A DNA stretch of 48,751 nucleotides from Crocinitomicaceae bacterium (GCA_002700285.1 PACT01000011.1:1-48751), one strand, 5' to 3'. Counted from the first letter of the stretch, positions 1 to 12,144 are shown. Notes: generated by a model not told the origin, from the sequence alone. Numbers and translations: made by a program.

Positions 1-36
1 AATATCAAATAAATAGGAATTGCATTTTTTATGTAA

Positions 37-44
37 TATATTAG
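37..44 (+). promoter_or_regulatory. Possible -7 box for the giant surface protein gene
   Basis: TATATTAG, one base off the Bacteroidota -7 consensus TAnnTTTG, lies 48 bp before the chosen ATG at 92. No well-spaced -33 TTG is visible (a TTG at 20-22 is too close), so support is weak. Confidence 0.35.
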
Positions 45-91
45 CGCCGTTAATTGCTTAACTATTGAATCTTAAACCAAACTGTTTTCAA

Positions 92-3000
92 ATGCGTAGA
101 CTTTTATCCTTTTTTTCTTTGTCGCTTTGTCTGTTATTTACAGCGCAAGCACAATTTCTTTCTCCAGGCGTTTTCGATACTGCACCCGATGGTTACTGGG
201 TTGGTATAGAGGAATTTGTGTCTCATGCAGATGGTGGGGACCTCTATGGTGAATTAGATGGTTTAACAACCTACAGAGTCTATCTTCATTGCTTAAATTC
301 AGGGGATTATTTATCTTCTGTTTCAGGTTCTGTATTGAATCCGCTTGAGCTTACGACAACAACATCGTGGTATCAAAATGATACTGGAAGTCAATTCGGT
401 TCAATGATCAACCCCGCTTTTTTCCAATTTGTTCCAACAATGGAATATGACAGTTGGTTGACCATTGGTGCAGAAAACAGCACAGAAGGGATAGTACTCA
501 GCCAAGCGGTAGGTGATTTTGATCCTTTTGTAATTTTCGAAGCGGGAAACAGCATCCTTATTGACGACCCTACCGGTTCTGCTTGGTTCGTTCCATTTCC
601 TGGGGCTGGGTCTTCAGATTTACCTTCTTTTGCAGGTGATGATCTTAAAATTCTACTTGCACAGTTAACAACAGATGGTGATGTTTCAGGCCAAATGCAA
701 TTTCAGGTATTTATGAACTCAGATCAAAGTCAAGAGTGGCGTGATCTTCTTCCTATTTTATCTAGCAATCCCAATGGATGTACCGATGCTACGGCCTGTA
801 ATTACAATCCAGAAGCAACAATTAATGATGGGTCTTGTGAAGGCATCCCTGACGGAGATTGTGATTGCGACGGAAACGTAATCGATGAGTGTGGGACATG
901 TGGCGGGTCAGGTATCTCAGAGGGCGACTGTGATTGCGACGGAAACGTATTAGACGCGTGTGGTGTTTGTGGCGGATCGGGTATCCCAGAAGGAGACTGT
1001 GACTGCGACGGAAACGTATTAGACGAGTGTGGGTCATGTGGTGGATCAGGTATCCCTGAGGGCGACTGTGACTGTGACGGAAACGTATTAGACGAGTGTG
1101 GCACATGTGGCGGTTCAGGTATCTCAGAGGGAGATTGTGACTGCGACGGAAACGTATTAGACGCCCTTGGCGTTTGTGGTGGAGATTGTTCTGCTGACGC
1201 TGACGGAAATGGAACTTGTGATGATGCTGAAATAAGTGGTTGTACAGATGCTATTGCATGTAACTACGATGGCTTAGCGACTCAAGATGATGGTTCTTGT
1301 GATTATTGTTCTTGTTTGCGTGCGCCTGTAGCTTACACGCTCACAGTTGAAGCGAGCACACCTGCTGTTGCACCAGGAACGACTTATCGTTTCTATGTTG
1401 ACATGACTGATGCTACCGATCGTTTTAGTGCAATCTTCGGGAACAATGACTTTCCTTTATCAATCAATACACCTGATGGTGCTTTTAATTCGTTTGGAAA
1501 TTCGAGTTGGAGTGCTTCAGGTATAAACCCTGCTTTCCTTGCCTTCTTCCCAGATATGGCAGATGACACCTATGCGACGATTGGTTTAGATGGTCCAGCT
1601 GTTGCCCCTGCAGCAGATCCTTCTCTTGTGGAGGATGCAGGTCAACCTATCACACCTTTCTTTACTACAAATGGCGCGACTTCATTGTTGTCAAACACAT
1701 TAACTGGATCTTCTTACTACGTTCTTAACACTGCATCTAACGGATTGCCTGATGCGGATCTGCGCGTTCTTGTTCTTCAGGTCACAACGACTGGTTCGAT
1801 AAGCGGAGTTCTTAATTACCAAGTCTTCCCATTGGGATTAGGTGCTGATCAAGTTCAGATCAGTATGCCATTTAATGGCGTTGGAACATATAACGGAGAT
1901 GGATTCGGTACCGCATGTGGTTGTACAGATGCTACGGCATGTAACTACGACGAGACAGCGATGTACGACGATGGTTCTTGTGCAGTAAATGACGCGTGTG
2001 GTGTTTGTGGCGGATCAGGTATCCCAGAGGGAGACTGTGACTGCGACGGAAACGTATTAGACGAGTGTGGTGTTTGTGGCGGATCAGGTATCCCAGAGGG
2101 AAACTGTGACTGCGACGGAACCGCAATTGACGAGTGCGGCATTTGTGGCGGTGATAATTCTTCTTGTTCAGGATGTACAATATCTCTTGCGTGTAACTAT
2201 GATGCAGATGCACTAGTTACCGATAATTCATTATGTGATTTTGATTCATGTGCAGGTTGTACTGATTCTAGCGCTTGTAACTATGATGAGAATGCAACTT
2301 TTGATGATGGAACAAATTGCATATTTGCGGTAGAATTCCTTGACTGTGACGGTAATTGTTTAACGGATGTGGATTCTGACGGATTGTGCGACGAGGTAGA
2401 CGATTGTATAGGGGAATTAGATGAGTGTGGCGTGTGTAATGGACCAGGCGCAGTATACGAGTGTGGATGTGCTGATATCCCCTCAGATGATTGTGATTGT
2501 GACGGTAATGTCCTTGACGCGTGTGGTGTTTGTGGTGGCCCTGGAGCTGTTTATGATTGTGGCTGCTCTGATATCCCAGAAGGAGATTGCGATTGTAGTG
2601 GAAGCCAACTTGACGCCATAGGTGTTTGTGGTGGAGATTGTAACGCAGATGACAATTTAAATGGTGTCTGTGACGATTCTGAGATCTTTGGATGTACGGA
2701 TGTTACGGCTTGTAACTATGATGAAACAGCGACCCTTAATGATGACAGCTGTACATATCCTGAGTCAGGATATAATTGTGATGGAATCTTAACTGATTGT
2801 GAAGGGTGCCAACCTGTATTCACAACTGATATTTCAGATTACAGTGTGCAGTGTGAGGAAGATCTCCCAGGAGAATGTGATCCAACTGTTGAAGCGATCA
2901 ATCCTTGTACAGGGGAAAACGTCGAAGTATTTTGTCAATATAACCAAGCAATAGCGAGTACCATTACGAACAACGTTGAGACCGCTTACGGGCCTGGTGT

Positions 3001-6000
3001 TGATGGGGCTTTCCGTATTTATGGACTAAGTTCGATGTACGGTGTTTCAGCAAGTGACTATTTTGTTGAAGTAGAACCCCTTGTACTTGTTCGTTACCCA
3101 GCAACGGGTACGGCCCGCTTAACAGGTGAAATTGCGTGTATGGCTGATGCAGATCAAACCTTTGCCGTTGATGTTTTCTTTGAAAATCAACAAAACGCAA
3201 TTCCTTGGTTAGCTGAGTCAAATTATAACACATTATTAACGGCTTGGAATTGTACTGTTGATCCTGCTGGGATTACAGTGTACACGCTTCAAAACACGAT
3301 CTCTCGCCTTACAGGTACTGGAACATTAGAAGGTCAAATCTATCTGGACCATATGCCGGTCTCATTATCTAAGCGTTTTCAGCTTGGAGTTGGAGGTAAC
3401 AACCACAACTGTGGATATGGTTTGGGAGGTTGGTTTGCTTGGAACGGAACCGTTGACGGACAAACTGTTTCAGGTCTTTCAGGTGATATTATTGTAGACC
3501 TGGATGAAGATGTATTCCTAGATGTACAATGTGGAGGCGAATTTGCTGACATTGTATATGCAGCAATCGATCCAATCTGTGGAAACACAACCGTGGTCAC
3601 ACAACATGTTTCTCGTGTTGACACTGAAGCGCCTGTATTCACAAATGGTCCTGAAGATCAAATCGTTGAATGCGACATGGTGCCTGAAGCTATAGACCCT
3701 TCTGAATTGACAGCGATAGATAACTGTATCGATCTCGATGCACCCGTTGAAATCCTTTACGATGGTGAACTCCGTATCGACGGTGATTGTCCTGAAAGTT
3801 ACGAGCTCATTCGTCGCTGGAGTGCAACAGATTGCACTGGTAACGCGGCTATTTGGGAACAATCTATACTTGTCCAAGACACAACGGCTCCTTCTATAGA
3901 GCCAGCCTCAGCAAATGCTACAGTTGAGTGCGACGGAGCTGGCAACTTAGATGAATTGCAAGCATGGATTGCATCGAACGGCGGCGCGTCTGCAACAGAT
4001 AATTGTGGGGATGTTACATGGAACAACGATTTCAATTCGCTTTCTGATGATTGCGGAGTAACTGGGTCAGCAACGGTGACTTTCTCCGCGAGTGACAACT
4101 GTGGAAACGTGAGTACAACGATATCTACATTCACTATTGAAGACACAATCGCACCAGAGTTTGGTGACGAATTGCCTCAAACGTCACTTTCTTGTGACAA
4201 CCAAGATGTCATCACAGTGGATGCAACTGATGGGTGTGGGGATGTGGTAATAACATATTTTGATGTCCCTGTAAGTGGCGGATGTGTTACGCCTATCGGA
4301 ACACTTCTAAGAACATATACTGCGACGGACGAGTGTGAAAACGCTACTTCTATAGAGCAAATCATTGTCTTACTAGACGAGGTGGCTCCAGTTATAACGA
4401 GCTGGCCCGCAGACTACACCGCTGAGTGTTCGGATGAACATCCGTTCGACACAGACGTTATGGCAACTGACAACTGTGATTCTGCACCGACGTTCACAAT
4501 CTCTGTGGACACAATTTCGGGAGATTGTATCGGTAATTTCACGATTCTTAGAACCTTTACAGCTACAGATCATTGTGACAATACTTCTTCAGAAGTTCAG
4601 ACGATCACAATCCAGGACGCAACCGCTCCTGAGTTCACAAATATTCCTGAAGATTATACCGCAGAATGCTCAGACGCGCATCCATTCGACTTGGCTTCAG
4701 CTGAAGACAACTGTGGTGATGTGGAAATAGTCTACGCTGCTGATACGCTAGCTGGTTCATGTATTGGAAACTACACGATTACCCGAACCTTTACTGCGAC
4801 GGACGAGTGTGGAAATTCTTCTGCATCTGAACAAGTAATTACAATTGTTGATACAACAGGTCCAGAGTTTACTTCTATCCCTGCTGACTATACGGCTGAA
4901 TGTTCTGACGCGCATCCGTTTGACTCTTCTTCTGCTGTGGACAATTGTGGTTCAGTTGAGATCACAGAAACGACAGATACTATTGCAGGAGGATGCACAG
5001 ACAATTTCACAATTGTACGTGTATTCACAGCAACTGACGATTGTGGAAATGAAACAAGCGCAACACAAACCATCTCTATTGTTGACACAACAGCTCCAGT
5101 ATTTGAAGCTTATGAGAATTTTGAAATTGTTGCTTGTGATTTCTTAACCGACCCCAACGACCCTACTCAGTTACCTCTTTATGCAGAAGACAATTGTGGG
5201 GAAATTACATATTCAGTGAACAGTTCACTCATGTCAGGGGGATGCCTTGGCGTATGGATGAGAATTTGGACTGCAACTGATGATTGCGGAAACTTTTCGA
5301 CAGCGGAACAGTTCGTATCATTGACTGATTTTGTTGCACCTACTCTAGAGATTCCTGCTGACTATACAGGGACCATTGATGAAAACTGTGAAGCAGATCT
5401 TGATGTAAGTATTACAGGCCAAGCAACATCATATGACAACTGTGGACCTCTTTGGGACAATCTGATCGAAGTGACATTCGAAGATGAATTAATTTCATTT
5501 GACTGTGATGCCGACGACAATATTTCAGAGGGTTCACGTACAATACATCGTACATGGACAGCAATGGATGCTTGTGAAAATGCCACGTCTCTTGTTCAAG
5601 TAATTACGTTACTTGATGAGATCGCTCCAACAGCTTCGATAGAAGATGCGAGTGTGACATGTGAAGAATACGCCTCAGATGTTGAATTTGGTTCTCATAC
5701 TGAATCTGACAATTGTGACACCGATGTCTCATTTACTTGGGTGAATGACTCCATCGTCAATGTGGAAGGTGCTGGATGCTATCAAGCATTAAGAACCTAC
5801 ACTTGGATTGATGATTGCGGAAACACAACTGCACACCAGCAAACAATCACCGTATACGACAATGTAGGTCCTATCATGACTGGTGACATTGAAATCACGA
5901 TTGAATGTGACAATTACCCAGATTTAAATACTTATGTAACTGGGGAAGACAACTGTGGTGGAGACGTCGAAATAACCTTCACAGACCAAGCGGTAAGTGG

Positions 6001-9000
6001 TGGTTGTGTTCATCCTGTAGGAATGTACATGCGTACATACATAGCAACTGATGATTGTGGAAACAGTTCAATGTTTGAACAGTTCTTAAGACTCGTTGAT
6101 GAAACAGCTCCTGAATTCACATATGTTCCTGCTGATTACACGAGTGAGTGTAGCGACGAGCTCATTCTTGAATTAGCAGAAGCTAGCGACAATTGTGCAA
6201 CTGCTGAGATTGTCATCACAGAAGAGGTGACGCCTGGATCATGTGAAGGCGAGTACACTTTAGTGCGCACATTCACGGCTGAAGACGATTGTGACAACTT
6301 CACGGTTGCTTCTCAAACCATCTTAATTGTTGATACAACAGGTCCTTCTTTTGATACGGTTCCTTCAGACTACACGATTGAGTGTAATGAAGAGCTGACA
6401 CTTGAGATGGCTACCGCATCAGATCTTTGTAGCACAGCTCAAGTTGAAGTGACTTTCGTAGAGGAAGCAGGTGAGTGTGACAACGAATACACATTGATTC
6501 GAACATTCTCAGCAACTGATGAATGTGGAAATGTTTCTTTTGTAGATCAAACAATTTCTGTTGTTGATACGACGGCTCCTGAGTTTACGTTCCTCCCTGC
6601 AGATTACACTGCAGAGTGCTCTGACATCCTCGCTTCAGAAGAGGCAACAGCGATAGACAACTGCGGCTCAGTAGAAATTTCTGTGGAAGAGTCTTCAACA
6701 AATGATACGGATTGCCCAGAAGCATATGTTCTAACACGTGTGTATACAGCAACTGATCTTTGTGGAAATGAGACAAGCGCGACGCAGACAATCACAGTTG
6801 TAGATACGACAGCGCCTGACTTCGGTTTGGAAGAGAATCAAGTAACACTGCCATGTGATGAATATGATGTCATTACTGTAGATGCAACTGACAACTGTGG
6901 CGAAGTCACGATTACTTACGAGGAAACTCAAGTGAGTGGCGGATGTGTCTCTCCCGTTGGAACGTTACTCAGAACATATACTGCTACGGATGATTGTGGC
7001 AACAGTTCTTCATTCGAACAAATCATTCTCCTTTTTGATGAAACAGCGCCAGAATTTACATCTGTACCTGCAGACATTACAGTAGAGTGTAGTGAGGAAC
7101 CTCTTCTTGAGGATGCGATCGCTACCGACAACTGCTCTTCTCCTGATATTTCAGAAGAAATCGAGGTCTTGATTGGAGATTGTAACGGTGCTTATTCTTG
7201 GATAAGAACGTTTACAGCAACAGACAATTGTGGAAATGCAACTTCTGCGCAGCAGGTGATTACATTCATCGATACGACAGCGCCAGCGTTTACATCTGTG
7301 CCTGAAGATTACACGACTGAATGTTCAAATGAACTGATCCTTGATTTGGCGACAGCTTCAGACCTATGTTCTGAAACCTCTGTGACCATTGAAGAGATCT
7401 CTACAGACGGAGACTGTCCAAATGAATACACCCTTACACGTACATTCACTGCAACGGACGAATGTGGGAATTCTAGTTCTGCAACACAATTGATTACAAT
7501 AGTTGACACAACGGCTCCTGAGTTTACGTTCCTCCCTGAAGATTTCACAGCAGAGTGTTCTGATGAACTCGCTTTAGAAGATGCTGCGGCAACTGACAAC
7601 TGTGGTACCGTCGAGATTACTGTCGAGTCATCTTCAGAAAACGATGCGGAATGCCCACAAGCATATGTTCTAACACGTGTGTTTACAGCAACTGATCTTT
7701 GTGGAAACACGACAAGTGCGACGCAGACAATCACAGTTGTGGATACGACAGCTCCTGACTTCGGTTTGGAAGATCTTGAAGTCTCTCTTCCATGTGATGA
7801 ATATGACGTAATTACTGTAGATGCAACTGACAACTGTGGCGAAGTCACGATTACTTACGAGGAAACACCAGTAAGCGGTGGATGTGTCCTCCCGGTTGGA
7901 ACCTTCATTAGAGTATATACTGCTACGGACGATTGTGGCAACAGTTCTACATTACAACAAATCATCGTTCTATTTGATGAAACAGCGCCAGAATTTACAT
8001 CTGTACCTGCTGACTTCACAATAGAATGCAGCGAAGAGCTGATTCTTGAGGACGCAACAGCTATAGACAACTGTTCTGATCCTGAGGTCACAGTAGAAGT
8101 GGAGGTCTTACTTGGAGATTGTAACGGCGCTTATTCTTGGATAAGAACATTTAAAGCGACAGACAATTGTGGAAATGAGACTTCGGCGCAGCAGGTGATT
8201 ACATTCATCGATACGACAGCACCAGAGTTTACATCTGTGCCTGAAGATTACACGACTGAATGTTCGAATGAACTGGTCCTTGATTTGGCGACAGCTTCAG
8301 ACCTGTGTACTGAAACAACTGTTACCATTGAAGAGGTAACTACAGAAGGAGACTGTTCAAATGAATACACGCTCACACGTACATTCACTGCAACGGACGA
8401 GTGTGGAAATGAGAATATAGCAACTCAAGTAATCACGATCGTAGATACAACGGCTCCTGAGTTTACGTTCCTCCCTGCAGACTTCATTGCAGAGTGTTCT
8501 GACGAACTCTCTTTAGAAGATGCAACGGCTACTGACAACTGTGGTGAAGTGGACATTACGGTCGAATCGTCGTCAGAAAACGATACAGATTGCCCAGAAG
8601 CATATGTGCTTACACGTGTATTTACGGCAACTGATCTATGTGGAAACGCAACAAGTGCAACGCAGACAATAACAGTTGTGGATACGACAGCTCCTGTATT
8701 CACGCTCTTCCCTGAAGATTCAAATACACAATGTGAAGAAGCGCCATATTCAATTGAGGCTTCTGACAACTGTGGGTCTGTTTCTATTGAAGAAACGCGG
8801 GATACGCTTGATACAGACGGATGTGGCAACTACACACATTTGGTCTCCGTGACTGCGACTGACGCGTGTGGGAATGTAACGAGTGATTCATTTACAATCA
8901 TTGTTCAAGATACAGAAGCGCCTCAAATCACAGACTCTAATGGTCTAGATAATGGCGATATCATTGAAGTATGTTGGGATGATGTCTGGGGCAACTTAAC

Positions 9001-10081
9001 AATTCCAAATGCTGTAGAGATCTCATACGTAGACAACTGTGACATTGAAGTAGGCTTAGAGTTTACCGAGGAAACAAATGGAGAATTTGCACCATCCGGA
9101 GACGTTACTGGATATTGTACGATCACGACTCCTCAGGCTCTTGAAGACGGTGAGACTTGCGACAATTATGACGCACACAGTATTCGCATGTTCAACTTTC
9201 CTGGAGATGAATTCTACACCACACTAGAAGGTCTTGTGTCAACCTATTCTGATGGAACACGTCATATTGAGTTAACTGCTGTGTCTAGCGCTAACCCAAA
9301 TGCGGGTTGGACTGTCATTGCTGACTTCTCTGCTGACATGACATGGGATGAGTGGAGTGGACAAGAAGGCTACCACAGCTTTAAATCAGATTGTGGACTT
9401 GGAGATCATACGCTATGGCATTATGCTATTCTTCAGAACTCAAGTCAATTAATTGGTTGGGGAGACTACGAAGGAAACTTACTAAGTATGAGTCATCAAC
9501 CAAGTAACGAATATTTCGGATTCCAACTCGGTGAAGGAGCAAACAACAAAAATTCGGAATTCGGATTTAGCGGATGGTTCTACTACAGCGGTGAGTTCCA
9601 AGGAGAAAGCATCATGGGATCTGGTGACCTATTCGGCGATCTTAACTGTTGCCTTCCTTACGAAATCACGCGTGATTACACACTGACTGACTGCTCTGGA
9701 AACTCAGAAACATTCGGATACATAGTAGACATCTCAAGTGAGGCTTGCATCAATGATGAGGGAGGCCTACAGGGAGAAAGTGAAGAATCTAGTTCTGCAA
9801 ACACGATGGCAAAAGACTACATCACAATCGATGCATTGTCTCCTAATCCGACAAACTCAACGACTACGTTGACCTTTACAATTCAGGAGGTCGCATCAGT
9901 TAAAGTTGAGGTAATGACGATGGAGGGCTCTCTTGTACTTCAGCCATTTGAACAAGTCGTGATCGCGGATTGGCCTCAAACTGTGTTAATTGGTACAAAT
10001 AGTTTAGAAGCCGGAATGTATCAGGTTCGTGTGACATCTCGAGGTTTTATAACATCTAAAAAATTACTTGTCATTCAATAA
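92..10081 (+). CDS. Giant T9SS-secreted multidomain surface protein (Cys-rich repeats plus HYR/Ig-like array)
   Basis: Predicted secreted cell-surface or adhesin-like protein of 3,329 residues. I chose ATG 92 over an upstream TTG at 65 because it starts a clean signal peptide ([20 protein letters not shown]). Domains in order: an N-terminal beta-rich domain (nt ~155-770); [14 protein letters not shown] motifs with 23-residue [13 protein letters not shown]-type repeats (774-1190); a second copy of the N-terminal domain (1320-1910); more Cys/Asp repeats (1914-2810); a domain with FQLGVGGNN and GWF motifs (about 2820-3530); 22 HYR/Ig-like repeats of about 78-80 residues, each with paired cysteines, TATDxCGN and DTTAPEF motifs (3620-8900); a related [12 protein letters not shown] domain (about 9110-9660); and a C-terminal sorting domain starting [10 protein letters not shown] and ending KLLVIQ (9830-10081). 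The sorting domain implies outer-membrane export by the type IX system. Ligand and function cannot be read from the sequence. Confidence 0.93.
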   Translation: MRRLLSFFSLSLCLLFTAQAQFLSPGVFDTAPDGYWVGIEEFVSHADGGDLYGELDGLTTYRVYLHCLNSGDYLSSVSGSVLNPLELTTTTSWYQNDTGSQFGSMINPAFFQFVPTMEYDSWLTIGAENSTEGIVLSQAVGDFDPFVIFEAGNSILIDDPTGSAWFVPFPGAGSSDLPSFAGDDLKILLAQLTTDGDVSGQMQFQVFMNSDQSQEWRDLLPILSSNPNGCTDATACNYNPEATINDGSCEGIPDGDCDCDGNVIDECGTCGGSGISEGDCDCDGNVLDACGVCGGSGIPEGDCDCDGNVLDECGSCGGSGIPEGDCDCDGNVLDECGTCGGSGISEGDCDCDGNVLDALGVCGGDCSADADGNGTCDDAEISGCTDAIACNYDGLATQDDGSCDYCSCLRAPVAYTLTVEASTPAVAPGTTYRFYVDMTDATDRFSAIFGNNDFPLSINTPDGAFNSFGNSSWSASGINPAFLAFFPDMADDTYATIGLDGPAVAPAADPSLVEDAGQPITPFFTTNGATSLLSNTLTGSSYYVLNTASNGLPDADLRVLVLQVTTTGSISGVLNYQVFPLGLGADQVQISMPFNGVGTYNGDGFGTACGCTDATACNYDETAMYDDGSCAVNDACGVCGGSGIPEGDCDCDGNVLDECGVCGGSGIPEGNCDCDGTAIDECGICGGDNSSCSGCTISLACNYDADALVTDNSLCDFDSCAGCTDSSACNYDENATFDDGTNCIFAVEFLDCDGNCLTDVDSDGLCDEVDDCIGELDECGVCNGPGAVYECGCADIPSDDCDCDGNVLDACGVCGGPGAVYDCGCSDIPEGDCDCSGSQLDAIGVCGGDCNADDNLNGVCDDSEIFGCTDVTACNYDETATLNDDSCTYPESGYNCDGILTDCEGCQPVFTTDISDYSVQCEEDLPGECDPTVEAINPCTGENVEVFCQYNQAIASTITNNVETAYGPGVDGAFRIYGLSSMYGVSASDYFVEVEPLVLVRYPATGTARLTGEIACMADADQTFAVDVFFENQQNAIPWLAESNYNTLLTAWNCTVDPAGITVYTLQNTISRLTGTGTLEGQIYLDHMPVSLSKRFQLGVGGNNHNCGYGLGGWFAWNGTVDGQTVSGLSGDIIVDLDEDVFLDVQCGGEFADIVYAAIDPICGNTTVVTQHVSRVDTEAPVFTNGPEDQIVECDMVPEAIDPSELTAIDNCIDLDAPVEILYDGELRIDGDCPESYELIRRWSATDCTGNAAIWEQSILVQDTTAPSIEPASANATVECDGAGNLDELQAWIASNGGASATDNCGDVTWNNDFNSLSDDCGVTGSATVTFSASDNCGNVSTTISTFTIEDTIAPEFGDELPQTSLSCDNQDVITVDATDGCGDVVITYFDVPVSGGCVTPIGTLLRTYTATDECENATSIEQIIVLLDEVAPVITSWPADYTAECSDEHPFDTDVMATDNCDSAPTFTISVDTISGDCIGNFTILRTFTATDHCDNTSSEVQTITIQDATAPEFTNIPEDYTAECSDAHPFDLASAEDNCGDVEIVYAADTLAGSCIGNYTITRTFTATDECGNSSASEQVITIVDTTGPEFTSIPADYTAECSDAHPFDSSSAVDNCGSVEITETTDTIAGGCTDNFTIVRVFTATDDCGNETSATQTISIVDTTAPVFEAYENFEIVACDFLTDPNDPTQLPLYAEDNCGEITYSVNSSLMSGGCLGVWMRIWTATDDCGNFSTAEQFVSLTDFVAPTLEIPADYTGTIDENCEADLDVSITGQATSYDNCGPLWDNLIEVTFEDELISFDCDADDNISEGSRTIHRTWTAMDACENATSLVQVITLLDEIAPTASIEDASVTCEEYASDVEFGSHTESDNCDTDVSFTWVNDSIVNVEGAGCYQALRTYTWIDDCGNTTAHQQTITVYDNVGPIMTGDIEITIECDNYPDLNTYVTGEDNCGGDVEITFTDQAVSGGCVHPVGMYMRTYIATDDCGNSSMFEQFLRLVDETAPEFTYVPADYTSECSDELILELAEASDNCATAEIVITEEVTPGSCEGEYTLVRTFTAEDDCDNFTVASQTILIVDTTGPSFDTVPSDYTIECNEELTLEMATASDLCSTAQVEVTFVEEAGECDNEYTLIRTFSATDECGNVSFVDQTISVVDTTAPEFTFLPADYTAECSDILASEEATAIDNCGSVEISVEESSTNDTDCPEAYVLTRVYTATDLCGNETSATQTITVVDTTAPDFGLEENQVTLPCDEYDVITVDATDNCGEVTITYEETQVSGGCVSPVGTLLRTYTATDDCGNSSSFEQIILLFDETAPEFTSVPADITVECSEEPLLEDAIATDNCSSPDISEEIEVLIGDCNGAYSWIRTFTATDNCGNATSAQQVITFIDTTAPAFTSVPEDYTTECSNELILDLATASDLCSETSVTIEEISTDGDCPNEYTLTRTFTATDECGNSSSATQLITIVDTTAPEFTFLPEDFTAECSDELALEDAAATDNCGTVEITVESSSENDAECPQAYVLTRVFTATDLCGNTTSATQTITVVDTTAPDFGLEDLEVSLPCDEYDVITVDATDNCGEVTITYEETPVSGGCVLPVGTFIRVYTATDDCGNSSTLQQIIVLFDETAPEFTSVPADFTIECSEELILEDATAIDNCSDPEVTVEVEVLLGDCNGAYSWIRTFKATDNCGNETSAQQVITFIDTTAPEFTSVPEDYTTECSNELVLDLATASDLCTETTVTIEEVTTEGDCSNEYTLTRTFTATDECGNENIATQVITIVDTTAPEFTFLPADFIAECSDELSLEDATATDNCGEVDITVESSSENDTDCPEAYVLTRVFTATDLCGNATSATQTITVVDTTAPVFTLFPEDSNTQCEEAPYSIEASDNCGSVSIEETRDTLDTDGCGNYTHLVSVTATDACGNVTSDSFTIIVQDTEAPQITDSNGLDNGDIIEVCWDDVWGNLTIPNAVEISYVDNCDIEVGLEFTEETNGEFAPSGDVTGYCTITTPQALEDGETCDNYDAHSIRMFNFPGDEFYTTLEGLVSTYSDGTRHIELTAVSSANPNAGWTVIADFSADMTWDEWSGQEGYHSFKSDCGLGDHTLWHYAILQNSSQLIGWGDYEGNLLSMSHQPSNEYFGFQLGEGANNKNSEFGFSGWFYYSGEFQGESIMGSGDLFGDLNCCLPYEITRDYTLTDCSGNSETFGYIVDISSEACINDEGGLQGESEESSSANTMAKDYITIDALSPNPTNSTTTLTFTIQEVASVKVEVMTMEGSLVLQPFEQVVIADWPQTVLIGTNSLEAGMYQVRVTSRGFITSKKLLVIQ
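860..1185 (+). repeat. Five tandem 69-bp Cys/Asp-rich coding repeats
   Basis: The marker GGAAACGTA recurs at 872, 941, 1010, 1079 and 1148, an exact 69-bp (23-residue) period. The encoded unit reads about [20 protein letters not shown] plus a short link. Two further units lie at 2048 and 2117. The acidic Cys-rich spacing suggests calcium binding or disulfide-stabilised stalks, which is inference. Confidence 0.9.
1987..2160 (+). repeat. Second block of 69-bp Cys/Asp-rich repeats
   Basis: Units at 2048 and 2117 have the same 69-bp period and nearly the same wording as the first block. Diverged relatives continue to about 2650 with [10 protein letters not shown] variants. This block follows the second copy of the N-terminal domain, so the domain plus repeat module appears to have been duplicated as a whole. 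Confidence 0.8.
6330..8700 (+). repeat. 939-bp higher-order tandem repeat inside the HYR array
   Basis: Matching segments recur exactly 939 bp apart. GAGTTTACGT(TCCTCCCT) starts at 6581, 7520 and 8459; ACGACAGC at 7274 and 8213; AAACAGCGCC at 7041 and 7980. The unit is four consecutive HYR-type domains (313 residues), present about 2.5 times. The last copy stops after its second domain, and the next domain (VFTLFPED) is of another subtype. Confidence 0.9.
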
Positions 10082-10101
10082 TTTGATAGCCTAAACCTAA
10101 T

Positions 10102-10135
10102 AAAGCCGCCCTTTTAACGAGGGGCGGCTTTAATT
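10102..10135 (+). terminator. Rho-independent terminator after the giant gene
   Basis: A perfect 10-bp stem AAAGCCGCCC / GGGCGGCTTT with a 10-nt loop starts about 20 bp after the stop codon. It is followed by TAATTATG rather than a long T-run. Confidence 0.85.
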
Positions 10136-10149
10136 ATGTAATCTAACAC

Positions 10150-10180
10150 TTGCACTTTGTATAACAAAATCTTATATTTG
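10150..10180 (+). promoter_or_regulatory. Bacteroidota-type promoter (-33 TTG / -7 TATATTTG)
   Basis: TTG at 10150-10152 is followed after 20 bp by TATATTTG at 10173-10180, a full match to the -7 consensus with canonical spacing. The predicted start of transcription is about 20 bp before the ATG at 10208. Confidence 0.75.
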
Positions 10181-10207
10181 CTATGCAAAAAACGATAAAC
10201 TACTGTC

Positions 10208-11374
10208 ATGTACTACTTTAAAGAGATTTTAATTTTGGGATTTGTGCTCGCGATCGCAACGCTTAAAGGCTATTCGCAAATTTCCAACACCAGTCTTCTT
10301 CCATACAATCCCGATGTTGATGGAAGCGGGACGATCGAGGCGGTGGATTTATTGGGGTTCCTAACTTATTTTGGTGAATCGTATATCGCTGAGGGAACAC
10401 TGCCTATAGAATTTGGAGGCACAGGTGCTTCAACATCAGAAGAGGCACGACTGGCACTTACCCTTTCTGTATTTTCTGACTTACCTTCAGTGGAGGGAAT
10501 TTCAGCAGGAGGTGAAGTTTCTGGAACATTAAACATTGAAGGTGCACTTTCGCAAGGAGAGGATTCTGAAGCAACCGGTTCCTTTTCCGTGGGGTTAAAT
10601 CGAAGTTCCGCATCTGGAGATTGTTCTGTTGCGCAAGGCGAATCAACTGTAGCGACAGCCCTTGGGTCTCATTCTGAAGGAATGCTAACTTATTCTTCCG
10701 GTATAGGCTCACACGCTGAAGGCATGCAAACACTTGCCCAATTTGACTACACACACAGTGAGGGTTATCAAACCCAGGCCCTAAACATCTCAGCTCACGC
10801 AGAAGGATATGGGACTGTTGCGAGCGGACTTTATTCTCATGCAGAAAATAGATATACTGTCGCAAATTCTACATGTGCCCACGCTGAAGGTGAAGGAACA
10901 AGTGCTTTAGCTGCTGCTGCTCACTCTGAAGGCTACGAAACAACTGCAGATGGCTTTTCATCACATGCACAAGGGTATCAGACCACCTCTTCTGGAAGCT
11001 ATAGTCATGCAGGAGGAAGATCATCTTTGGCTTCAGCGACAGGCGCGACAGCGATGGGAAACAGTGTGATCGCCGACCAGCAATACTCTACTGTAGTGGG
11101 AGAATATAACGAAGAAAACATTGCTGGAACTTTGTTTGTTGTAGGAAACGGCGTTCACGCGTCTAGCAGATCGAACATATTTGAGGTCAGCAGTTCAGAT
11201 GCGCTATTAAAAGGAGACTTTAATGTCACCGGCATGATTTCCTCAAATGGAGTTGATCTCGTATCAGGCATTGACAATAACCTGAGTGAAATTCAGCTGT
11301 TGATTCTTGAAATTCAAAATCTTCAAGCAACCGTTGCTGATCTGCAGATGCAAGTTGACGCCCTCACGCCTTAA
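10208..11374 (+). CDS. YadA-head-like repeat protein with dockerin-like segment and C-terminal coiled coil
   Basis: 388 residues with a signal peptide (GFVLAIATLKGYSQ). Residues ~35-58 hold an EF-hand or dockerin-like segment (NPDVDGSGTIEAVDLLGF). Residues ~115-305 hold repeats of about 14 residues with the core SHAEG or SHSEG followed by xxT and an (A/S)SGxY link, the pattern of left-handed beta-roll YadA-type heads and some phage fibres. The tail (~345-385) is a Leu/Ile heptad coiled coil (LSEIQLLILEIQNLQATVAD). There is no outer-membrane anchor domain and no T9SS sorting domain, so surface attachment is unclear. Trimerisation through the coiled coil is inference. It has its own promoter and follows a terminator, so it is probably monocistronic. 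Confidence 0.85.
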   Translation: MYYFKEILILGFVLAIATLKGYSQISNTSLLPYNPDVDGSGTIEAVDLLGFLTYFGESYIAEGTLPIEFGGTGASTSEEARLALTLSVFSDLPSVEGISAGGEVSGTLNIEGALSQGEDSEATGSFSVGLNRSSASGDCSVAQGESTVATALGSHSEGMLTYSSGIGSHAEGMQTLAQFDYTHSEGYQTQALNISAHAEGYGTVASGLYSHAENRYTVANSTCAHAEGEGTSALAAAAHSEGYETTADGFSSHAQGYQTTSSGSYSHAGGRSSLASATGATAMGNSVIADQQYSTVVGEYNEENIAGTLFVVGNGVHASSRSNIFEVSSSDALLKGDFNVTGMISSNGVDLVSGIDNNLSEIQLLILEIQNLQATVADLQMQVDALTP

Positions 11375-11488
11375 TGCTTTTTAATTGTATTTAGGGTTAA
11401 TTTATATGATTTTTATCGCCTTTATTGTTTTTTTTATGCCATTTAGCGCATTCTAAACAAATTTAACGCATCATTAACATGGCGTGAC

Positions 11489-12004
11489 TTACTGTTTAAT
11501 TCCAGTAAATTCAGGTCCGAAATTTCCATTGACCACCATCGTTTGATCTGTTAAATTAATGGCGAGATCGAGCTCTGGCTCTGCAGGGTATTTGCTTGAA
11601 GATTGCTCTTTGCACGTACAACTCAATTGGGCCATCGTGTCGGATTGTGCATCAACCAAACAAGTGCCAATGTAAAATACTGGGTCCATAGACTCGTCCT
11701 TCGCAACTTGCATGACCTCTATTCCCAATCCTGTGATAGTAATCGTATAAGCTGAACCAGGTACAGGTATTTTGTTTCCATTAATGACCATGGGCTCCCC
11801 TGATGGCTTGGTTAAAAAATATCCGCTTTGATCACCGAGGTATATGCCTTCCCATGGGGTTGTTGCAATGGGGGGCGTTTCAGAAACATTTTCTACAGCG
11901 TCCACGATCAAATAGGCAGTTTCATGGCCATCTGACTCGGTGGATCCACATGAAGCGATCAAAAGAGGGGCGAAAATTAAAAGGGATAAATAAAGGTTTT
12001 TCAT
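11489..12004 (-). CDS. Small lipoprotein of unknown function
   Basis: 171 residues. I chose ATG at 12004, 23 codons inside the longest frame, because it opens directly with a lipoprotein signal (MKNLYLSLLIFAPLLIASCG, lipobox LIASC). The mature part has no domain I recognise. It contains a Cys cluster (GTCLVDAQSDTMAQLSCTC) and ends with a short beta-rich segment. It lies alone between the convergent YadA-like gene and the upstream tRNA-Gln on the same strand. Confidence 0.75.
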   Translation of the reverse strand: MKNLYLSLLIFAPLLIASCGSTESDGHETAYLIVDAVENVSETPPIATTPWEGIYLGDQSGYFLTKPSGEPMVINGNKIPVPGSAYTITITGLGIEVMQVAKDESMDPVFYIGTCLVDAQSDTMAQLSCTCKEQSSSKYPAEPELDLAINLTDQTMVVNGNFGPEFTGIKQ

Positions 12005-12106
12005 ATCCTCAAATATCGGAAGTTTATTTGTGTATACAACACTGAGATCCTTTTGTCTATGAACATGCAACACTTAAAATAAAATGAAACACAGAGGCAG
12101 ATAGGC

Positions 12107-12144
12107 AAAAAAAAACCTTGCTATCATCACGATAACAAGGTTTT
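12107..12144 (-). terminator. Terminator of the tRNA-Gln transcript
   Basis: On the minus strand a stem of AAAACCTTG then TTATC pairs with GATAG then CAAGGTTTT, with one mismatch. It is followed by a long T-run, which appears on the plus strand as the A-run at 12107-12115. It sits just after the 3' end of tRNA-Gln. Confidence 0.85.

Noticed and set aside
65-91. TTG at 65 as start of the giant gene
   Set aside because: It adds nine residues before a clean signal peptide; ATG 92 is better.
860-1190. Regular 69-bp repeats considered as a CRISPR array
   Set aside because: The repeats are contiguous, in frame and without unique spacers.
802-2213. Several antisense reading frames opposite the Cys-rich repeats
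   Set aside because: They arise from the repetitive codon pattern of the giant gene, with no start signals or recognisable products.
7309-8091. Long antisense frames opposite the HYR array
   Set aside because: Shadow frames of repeated coding sequence, low complexity and Ser/Val-rich.
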